Source: Aggregatilineales bacterium (GTDB taxonomy: Bacteria; Chloroflexota; Anaerolineae; Aggregatilineales; Phototrophicaceae). Taken from it: DNA of 64,000 bases. The position numbers were made by a program, and so were the translations under genes. Shown here in pieces: positions 58,685 through 64,000 of the stretch. The number at the start of each line of letters is the position of its first letter. Positions within the stretch are counted from its first letter, which is position 1. The DNA lies in contig JAUQWZ010000011.1 of the NCBI GenBank assembly GCA_030834905.1, positions 434,001 through 498,000 of the forward strand. The letters run 5' to 3'. The notes under the pieces are model-generated. The model saw only the letters and a program-made list of their open reading frames with translations, was not told where the DNA came from and did not search any database.

Positions 58685-59959
58685 TTACTTTCCTATCGTT
58701 TCGGCAGGCTCGGCGACCGGTATCGACTCGGGGCTGATCACCTTGCCGTTGGCAGCTTCGCGCGGCTGCGCCACCAGATAGCTGCCGTACAAACGCCACT
58801 CGTCCATGCGGCATGAATGCACTAGTTTTCCATCCCACACCGTCATATCGGGGCAGCTTTCGCACATGTCTACCCGTCCGTCTTCCATCAGGTCGGGTCC
58901 CTGGATGATGCCGATGCTCTGAACGTAGATCGGCTTGAACAGTTCAGTCGGACGCCGCACGACCTCGCGCCAGAATTTGCCCGAAGTCGCCCGCACGCCC
59001 TTATCAAACATCCCCAGCAGGAAGGCGATCTTGGGGATCTTGTTGCTTGGCGAGTAAATGACGTAGGTGCCATATCGCAGGTGGTGGATAGTCTGGAACA
59101 GTTCCATCACTTTCGCGCCGACCGAGCCGTACATCTTGTGCTTCGTGCCAAGCTGCGCCGAAACCAGCCAGGTGAGCTTGTCATGGGTCTGCGAGCCGCC
59201 CATATACGCCGACGTTTCGTAATGCGGGAAATGCTCTTTGATCTTGTTGTAAACATCGGTCGAGGTCAGGTACGACTCGGCGGTGTTGTCGGTAAAGTAA
59301 CTGGTTTCGGGGGCGATAGGCTTGCCGTCGGCGTAATAATCGTAATCGCCTTCCATAGCGGCATTGCGGAAGCCGATCAGCACCAGCCCATGCACGCGGT
59401 CAACATTCCGGTTCGCCCATTTCACCATTTCGGGCACAAAATCGAGATTGCCGGGATAAACCGTCATGCCGAAGCTGGCAAACAGCCCGCCAACCGAATG
59501 CACCATATCGGCGAAATGCTGGCGCAGTTCAAACAGCTCAAATTCGGTTTTCCCTTTCCAGTGCGGGCGGTTCTGCTCGCTGTCAATGTGGAAGGTGAAG
59601 CCGATTACGCCTGCTTTTTTCAACTCCATCAGAAATGGTCGGTCGTTTTCCAGCCTGATGCCGTTGGTCAGAATCAGCGGCTTCATCTTCAGGCTGCGAA
59701 TGTAGGCGATGATTTCGAGGATGTCGGGGTGAATCAGCGGTTCGCCGCCAGCGATGGAGATGTTGTCGCAGTTGCGCCATTTCTTGAGCAGCGCGACTTC
59801 ATCCTTGATCTGTTCAAGGCTCTTGTGTCCCTGCATTCCGTTGATACGGTAGCAGCCGCGGCAGTAGGTGTTGCACTTATCGGTGACTTCCAACCAGCCT
59901 ATCGGGTTGTCATTGCCCGACCACGGAAACCGGTATAAGTTGCGTTTTGATAATTGCAT
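58685..59959 (-). CDS. Radical SAM protein with C-terminal cysteines
   Basis: A 424-residue protein. The radical SAM cluster motif is C29-x3-C33-x2-C36 (CNTYCRGCY), followed by SIAGGEPLIHPD, the SAM-binding glycine motif, and LTNG. Near the C-terminus MCESCPDMTVWDG and HSCRMDEW give four further Cys that may form an auxiliary cluster, as in SPASM-like proteins. The protein resembles the HpnH/peptide-modifying branch only loosely. No precursor peptide gene was seen nearby. AGGAAAGGG precedes the ATG. Substrate unknown. Confidence 0.82.
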   Translation of the reverse strand: MQLSKRNLYRFPWSGNDNPIGWLEVTDKCNTYCRGCYRINGMQGHKSLEQIKDEVALLKKWRNCDNISIAGGEPLIHPDILEIIAYIRSLKMKPLILTNGIRLENDRPFLMELKKAGVIGFTFHIDSEQNRPHWKGKTEFELFELRQHFADMVHSVGGLFASFGMTVYPGNLDFVPEMVKWANRNVDRVHGLVLIGFRNAAMEGDYDYYADGKPIAPETSYFTDNTAESYLTSTDVYNKIKEHFPHYETSAYMGGSQTHDKLTWLVSAQLGTKHKMYGSVGAKVMELFQTIHHLRYGTYVIYSPSNKIPKIAFLLGMFDKGVRATSGKFWREVVRRPTELFKPIYVQSIGIIQGPDLMEDGRVDMCESCPDMTVWDGKLVHSCRMDEWRLYGSYLVAQPREAANGKVISPESIPVAEPAETIGK

Positions 59960-60197
59960 GAATAAATGCCCTTTCCTGATTACCGGGGAGTCTTGGCGCG
60001 GAAATTGAGGAGAAGGCAGCCGTTCTTTGGCGAGCAGCGGTCGCTCTCAAGGACTCAACTTTGAGGCGAAAACTTCCCATGTTCTATGGTCGCAGGAGGC
60101 AGTCTAGCGCGAATTATTTAGCATAGCAAAGCAATTTGCCCGTTTGTGAAATTTATCCTGAAAAAAAGATGACATTTGTAACCCTGCGGGGCAAGCG

Positions 60198-60265
60198 GTA
60201 GGGACACGACATCGTCGTGTCCGCTGCACCGTCATGAAACGGACACGACAATGTCGTGTCCCTAC
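60198..60265. repeat. 68-base double-hairpin element (sister of 47805-47874)
   Basis: Terminal repeats GTAGGGACACGA and TCGTGTCCCTAC; inner hairpins GGACACGAC/GTCGTGTCC (60202-60222) and GGACACGACA/TGTCGTGTCC (60240-60260 by eye). The central 20 or so bases differ from the copy at 47805. It lies in a 330-base gap (59960-60289) that otherwise shows only a CTCAA-AGTTGAG small palindrome near 60055 and no gene. Confidence 0.9.
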
Positions 60266-60289
60266 ATAAAATTCCCGGCTCGCAGGGAG

Positions 60290-61219
60290 TTATTCACCGG
60301 TGCTCAAAAATCGCGCGACCGAGCGCATCCCTTCGGCGAAACCCTGCCGCCAGAACGTCCAGTCGTGCTCGCCGTCGTAAATACGCAGTTCAGGAATGAT
60401 GTAGTTCACGCGGCGGGCGCGGTTGTAAAGCAGGTGCGATTCAAAGTCGATATCGTGATACTGGTCTTCTTCCGCCGGGTGCTTCCACTCGTCGTCACCC
60501 ACGGCAATGAACAGGTACAGCGGCTGTTCCGCCGCGGCGAAAGCCTCGAACAGAGCCGGGTAGTTCAGGCTCTGGTAGCGTTCCTCATCAAACGGGTTGT
60601 CGCCGCTGCCAAAAGCGCCAAACAGGCGAGCGCTCGAATCGACCGGCGGCAGCGGCGTATAGACCGCCGGACTGAGGACAATGGCGGCGGTGAACAGGTC
60701 GTGCTGCGCCAGCGCGTAGCGGATCGCGCCGTAGCCGCCCATCGAATAGCCGCCGATCAGCCGCCCCTCGCGGGTGGCGATGGTGCGGTAGGTCGCGTCA
60801 ATGTGCGGGATCAGGTCGCTGACGAACGCAGTCTCGACCGGCTCTGATGGCAGATCGAGCGTCGTATACGCCGAATCGATGTAATAGCCGCCGCGCCTGC
60901 TGGAAGGGAAATCAGGCATGACGACGATCAGCGGCGGAATTTCCCCGGCAGCGATCATGCCATCCAGCAAATCCTGCACGTTCAGCCAGGCGGTCATCTC
61001 GTCGCCGCGACCATGCAGCAGGTACGCCGCCGGGTAGCGCTGCGCTGACGCTTCATACCCCGCTGGCAGATAGACGATATATTCGTAGTCGCGCCCCAAA
61101 GCTGCCGAAACAAAGCTGACTTCGGTAATCGTGCCCATGTCGTCATCCTGCCCCAACACAGAAACGCCGTCCATCAATAAGGACAAACAGACCAGAAAGA
61201 AGCCCCATTTTCGCGCCAT
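60290..61219 (-). CDS. Exported esterase D/feruloyl-esterase-like hydrolase
   Basis: From ATG 61219, about 309 residues with a signal peptide (about 4-22, ending VLGQ); a longer frame to 61276 runs through a repeat and is rejected. The alpha/beta-hydrolase core has LLHGRGDEM (oxyanion strand), the nucleophile elbow GGYSMGGYG, an Asp in AVGDDEW and a His in YDGEHDWTFW. It is of the esterase D/putative feruloyl or acyl esterase type, acting outside the cell on an ester substrate that cannot be named. It follows the 37-base direct repeats. Confidence 0.83.
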   Translation of the reverse strand: MARKWGFFLVCLSLLMDGVSVLGQDDDMGTITEVSFVSAALGRDYEYIVYLPAGYEASAQRYPAAYLLHGRGDEMTAWLNVQDLLDGMIAAGEIPPLIVVMPDFPSSRRGGYYIDSAYTTLDLPSEPVETAFVSDLIPHIDATYRTIATREGRLIGGYSMGGYGAIRYALAQHDLFTAAIVLSPAVYTPLPPVDSSARLFGAFGSGDNPFDEERYQSLNYPALFEAFAAAEQPLYLFIAVGDDEWKHPAEEDQYHDIDFESHLLYNRARRVNYIIPELRIYDGEHDWTFWRQGFAEGMRSVARFLSTGE

Positions 61220-61240
61220 TATTCGCCCCCAAATCATTCC

Positions 61241-61352
61241 GCTTGTACTTTTAACTTTCCACTTTCGTCTTTGCACTCCTCCGGGTGTCCTCTGTGCCTT
61301 AGTGGTTCAATTCCCGCTTGCACTTTTAACTTTTCACTTTCGACTTTGCACT
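61241..61352. repeat. Two 37-base direct repeats
   Basis: A unit starting GCTTGTACTTTTAACTTT lies at 61241-61277 and again at 61316-61352, differing at three positions. It consists of CTTT/ACTTT words. The 38 bases between them are not repeated. They lie between the esterase start and the SucD-type gene stop. No function is known. Confidence 0.75.
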
Positions 61353-61358
61353 TCTTTT

Positions 61359-63086
61359 TCACGGCAGCTCGCGCGGCGGGACACCGTCATAATCGTGGTC
61401 GCTGGGATGGATCTGGCGCATGGGGCGCTGGCGCGTCTTTTCTTCGTAGACCTGCGCCACCAGCCCCGGCAGGCGAGCGATCATGAAGAAAGCGTTTGCC
61501 AGTTCCGGCGGCAGGTTGAGATCGACCAGCAGCGCCGCAATCGCGCCATCGACGTTGGCGGGCAGCGGCTTGCCGCCCTTCGCCAGCTCGGCTTCCAGCG
61601 CCCGCAGCATCGCCACGCCGTCGGCGGCGACGTTCGCCGTCGTGGCAAGCTCCAGCAGGCGGCTGGTGCGCGGGTCAGCCGTGTGAACGCGGTGTCCAAA
61701 ACCGGGCAGTCGTTTTTTCTGACTCCGGTAGTCAGCCGCCAGCGCCGCCGCCGCTTCCTCAAGCGGCTGCCCGGCGCTCGCTTGCGCCAGCCCGCGCTGG
61801 ATCATCCGCATACTGTCCTCAATCGCCCCGCCATGATGCTGGTTGATCGACAGGAGTCCGGCGGCAAGGGCGGCATTCAGCGGCGCGCCGGTGCTGGCAA
61901 CAGTCCGCGCCGCCAGCGTCGAAGGCGGCGTTGCGCCGTGATCGATGGATGAGACGAAGATCGCGTCCAGCAAAGCGCCCACTTCCGGCGTGGGCAGATC
62001 GCCCGCCAGCGCCAGGTAAATCGTCTGGCTCAGGCTGATGCGTCCCATCAGTTCGTCAATACGATAGCCGCGCAGCCGGATTTCATTGGGCTGTATCTGC
62101 GTGATCGCCGTCGTCCAGTGCAGACTCTTGTCGTCCATGTCGTTACCTCTGGCAGCCGGCGTGGATGCCGGCGGGATGGAATAGCTTTTACCGACGCCCA
62201 GCACCTGCGCGGCAGCGGCGGGAATATCGGAAAACGACTCGACCAGCGTCACGCCAGCTTCGCGCAGCCGTTCAACTTTGGTGGCATACGCCCCGCGCTC
62301 GCCCTCAATGATCGCCCCGGCATGGCTGAAACGGGTGCCGCTTTTCGCCGCCTTGCCGCCGATGTAGGCAACCACCGGCTTGGTGAAGCCGCCCGACTGG
62401 ATCAGCGCCGCCGCTTCTTCTTCCTGTGACGTGCCGATTTCGCCAAACAGCACCACCAGTTCGGTCTGCGGGTCTGCCTCAAAGCGTTTCAGCACATGCG
62501 CGTGCGGCATCCCGACAATCGAATCGCCGCCGACGTGGACGAAGGTTGACAGCCCCATGCCCGCCTTTGCCAGATAATAGGCGGTGCTGGTCGTCATGCC
62601 GCCGCTGCGACTGGTGATGCCCACCGGACCGGGATAGAACCACTCGCGCGCCCGCGCCGCCTGCCCGCCAATCATGCCCAGCACGCCGTTACCCGGACTG
62701 AGCACGCCGAGCGTGTTCGGACCCACAAACGCCGCCCCCAGCCGGTCGGCTTCGGCGGCGATCTCCATCACGTCATACAATGGCACGCGGTCAGGCACGA
62801 TCACCAGCAGCTTCACGCCCGCCGCCAGCGATTCGAGCGCCGCGCTGCGCACCAGCGGCGCGGGAATGAACAGCACTGAAATGTCGATATCGCCTGCGTT
62901 CTCACGCGCTTCCAGCACCGTGTCATACACCGGGACGCCTTCCACCGCGCCGCCGCCTTTGCCCGGCGTCACACCAGCGACGACCTGGGTGCCATAATCT
63001 TTCATCAGCCGCGTGCGCGCCATACCCTCGCGCCCGGTAATACCCTGCACCAGCACCCGCTTGGTCGGGTCAATGATGATCGCCAT
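61359..63086 (-). CDS. SucD-like CoA ligase subunit fused to citryl-CoA lyase
   Basis: From ATG 63086 with a GAGG ribosome site inside the upstream gene: 575 residues. Residues about 1-305 match the alpha subunit of succinyl-CoA synthetase: VLVQGITGREG, GPNTLGVLSP and the phosphohistidine loop FSHAGAII (H255). Residues about 317-575 match citryl-CoA lyase/citrate synthase: SIDHGATPPS (H383), INQHHGGAI (H417-418) and PGFGHRVH (H465). This is the order seen in the small-subunit-plus-lyase half of ATP citrate lyase. A second ATG at 62138 with AGAGG seven bases before it could start the lyase domain alone. Citrate cleavage to acetyl-CoA and oxaloacetate is the simplest reading. Confidence 0.85.
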   Translation of the reverse strand: MAIIIDPTKRVLVQGITGREGMARTRLMKDYGTQVVAGVTPGKGGGAVEGVPVYDTVLEARENAGDIDISVLFIPAPLVRSAALESLAAGVKLLVIVPDRVPLYDVMEIAAEADRLGAAFVGPNTLGVLSPGNGVLGMIGGQAARAREWFYPGPVGITSRSGGMTTSTAYYLAKAGMGLSTFVHVGGDSIVGMPHAHVLKRFEADPQTELVVLFGEIGTSQEEEAAALIQSGGFTKPVVAYIGGKAAKSGTRFSHAGAIIEGERGAYATKVERLREAGVTLVESFSDIPAAAAQVLGVGKSYSIPPASTPAARGNDMDDKSLHWTTAITQIQPNEIRLRGYRIDELMGRISLSQTIYLALAGDLPTPEVGALLDAIFVSSIDHGATPPSTLAARTVASTGAPLNAALAAGLLSINQHHGGAIEDSMRMIQRGLAQASAGQPLEEAAAALAADYRSQKKRLPGFGHRVHTADPRTSRLLELATTANVAADGVAMLRALEAELAKGGKPLPANVDGAIAALLVDLNLPPELANAFFMIARLPGLVAQVYEEKTRQRPMRQIHPSDHDYDGVPPRELP

Positions 63087-64000
63087 GTTCCTCATCCAAT
63101 CCCGCAATCGGCAGCCGTATGAACCCGCCGCGGTTGCCCAGGAAATGACACTCGACTTCGCAGGCGAGACACTCGATGCAGCCGCCGCGCTTCGCCTCGT
63201 CACGGGTGATATTCAGCACTGGCACGTCGCCTTCCAGCGACAGGATCTGCGGCACGCAGGTGTTGACGCAGGCTTTGCTTTCACAGTCGCGGCACAGCGC
63301 GTGATCATAGGTAATCGTGCCGCCGGTGACCGTCTCGAACGAGTACGGCTCCTGCGCCTGAGGCGCTGTACGCGGCGGGACGTTTTCGGCGGGTGTATAG
63401 CCCTCCACCAGCGCCGCCAGACGGTCCGCGCAGGCATCCGGGCTGTCGTCGCGTCCGTATGCTTCGACCGGCGCGGGGAACGCTCCGTTCGCCCGTTCCA
63501 GAATCTCGACAGCTTGTTCTTCGCCGTTGCCGCCGATGCGAATGACGGCAGGCACGTTCAACTGCGCATCCATAAACGCCTTCACCAGCCCGCGCGCCGA
63601 GTGAAACTGCTCCTGGCTGGCGACGCCGCTGCCGCCCAGGTAGTAAGCGTCCACGCGCGGCTGGCTGAGGATGATACGCGCCGCGCGGTAGACCTTGCTG
63701 GCGGGTGGATTGCCGCTGGTATCGACAAAGTTGGCAATTTTGAAGCCGCGCCGCAGCAGCGCGTCCATGTTCATCATGCTGCCACCGCCGCCGCTGCCGT
63801 GAAAGCCGACAACGACATCGTCGGGCGCGAAGTCGGTTTCAAGCTGCAAAAAATAGAACGTGCCGCGATAGTCGCCCTTTTCCACGTCCCAGGCGATCCG
63901 TTCCAGCGGCGTCGGCGGGCGGTCAGTCTCGCGGGCGATCTCAATGCCAAGATCGGGATGCCGAAATACGGCGTAATCGTCCACCGTAAAACGGCAGTCG
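63070..64000 (-). CDS. SucC-like CoA ligase beta subunit with 2[4Fe-4S] ferredoxin domain (partial)
   Basis: The frame continues past the window edge; a GTG at 63984 is internal, since DCRFTVDDY before it matches the beta subunit. Residues visible include DDYAVFRHPDLG, GFHGSGGGGSMMNMD and IRIGGNGEEQAVEIL, the CoA-ligase domain of SucC-type proteins. The ATP-grasp domain should lie outside. After a Pro-rich linker the C-terminal 75 residues contain CRDCESKACVNTC and CIECLACEVEC, a two-cluster ferredoxin. It overlaps the next gene by 17 bases. A ferredoxin domain on a CoA-ligase beta subunit is very unusual. Confidence 0.8.
   Translation of the reverse strand, partial: DCRFTVDDYAVFRHPDLGIEIARETDRPPTPLERIAWDVEKGDYRGTFYFLQLETDFAPDDVVVGFHGSGGGGSMMNMDALLRRGFKIANFVDTSGNPPASKVYRAARIILSQPRVDAYYLGGSGVASQEQFHSARGLVKAFMDAQLNVPAVIRIGGNGEEQAVEILERANGAFPAPVEAYGRDDSPDACADRLAALVEGYTPAENVPPRTAPQAQEPYSFETVTGGTITYDHALCRDCESKACVNTCVPQILSLEGDVPVLNITRDEAKRGGCIECLACEVECHFLGNRGGFIRLPIAGLDEEHGDHH

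Overview
The window reads as a high-GC, gene-dense chromosome segment of a Chloroflexota bacterium, probably an Anaerolineae-like lineage. That placement is an inference from four things. A very large exported protein has Thr-Pro linkers. Intergenic palindromes of the GTAGGGRC type recur. Multihaem cytochromes and Tat-exported flavoproteins sit together. Glycoside hydrolases lie beside an ABC importer that lacks its own ATPase. No rRNA, tRNA, CRISPR array, transposase or phage gene was found.

Layout. (1) 1-6467, minus strand: an exopolysaccharide operon with overlapping stops and starts (GT2, GT4, nucleotidyltransferase-like protein, Wzz/BY-kinase-like protein, priming sugar transferase). (2) 6468-16031: an AT-rich gap, a NarL-type regulator, a SnoaL-like exported protein, a 1405-residue repeat protein, an SDR, a class II aldolase and a D-2-hydroxyacid dehydrogenase. 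(3) 16041-24898, minus strand: a respiratory module. It holds a pentahaem membrane cytochrome, a Tat-exported FAD reductase, a nine-haem cytochrome, a cytochrome b/c membrane protein, a histidine kinase, and a response regulator fused in one frame to a complete paralogue of the exported flavoprotein. This is the most unusual system in the window. (4) 25148-25691: a RelE/ParE-type toxin-antitoxin pair. (5) 25838-34765: a galactan-utilisation locus (LacI regulator, GH2, ABC importer, GH53) around a perfect palindromic operator. (6) 34821-41085: an MFS carrier, a MoaD-like protein with a beta-propeller, a thioredoxin-CcdA fusion and small genes. (7) 41201-48329: copper handling and electron transfer (CopA, PCYCGC lipoprotein, two CuA proteins, a DUF1573-like protein, a NapH/NosR-like iron-sulfur membrane protein, a rhodanese lipoprotein). 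(8) 48426-56119: hypothetical genes, HypA/HypB, a PPDK/PEP-synthase regulator and a fur-feoA-feoB-feoC iron operon. (9) 56326-64000: a second GH2, a radical SAM protein, an esterase, and the end of an operon coding for a SucC-like/ferredoxin fusion and a SucD/citryl-CoA-lyase fusion.

How the parts fit. Three blocks concern redox and metals: the flavoprotein respiratory chain, the CuA/Fe-S module, and iron and nickel supply. Two concern extracellular carbohydrate: exopolysaccharide export and galactan uptake. The last genes suggest citrate cleavage or synthesis through a citryl-CoA intermediate. At least five intergenic regions carry short elements made of one or two perfect hairpins. Two copies share the same core, and one of these supplies the TAG stop codons of both converging genes beside it.
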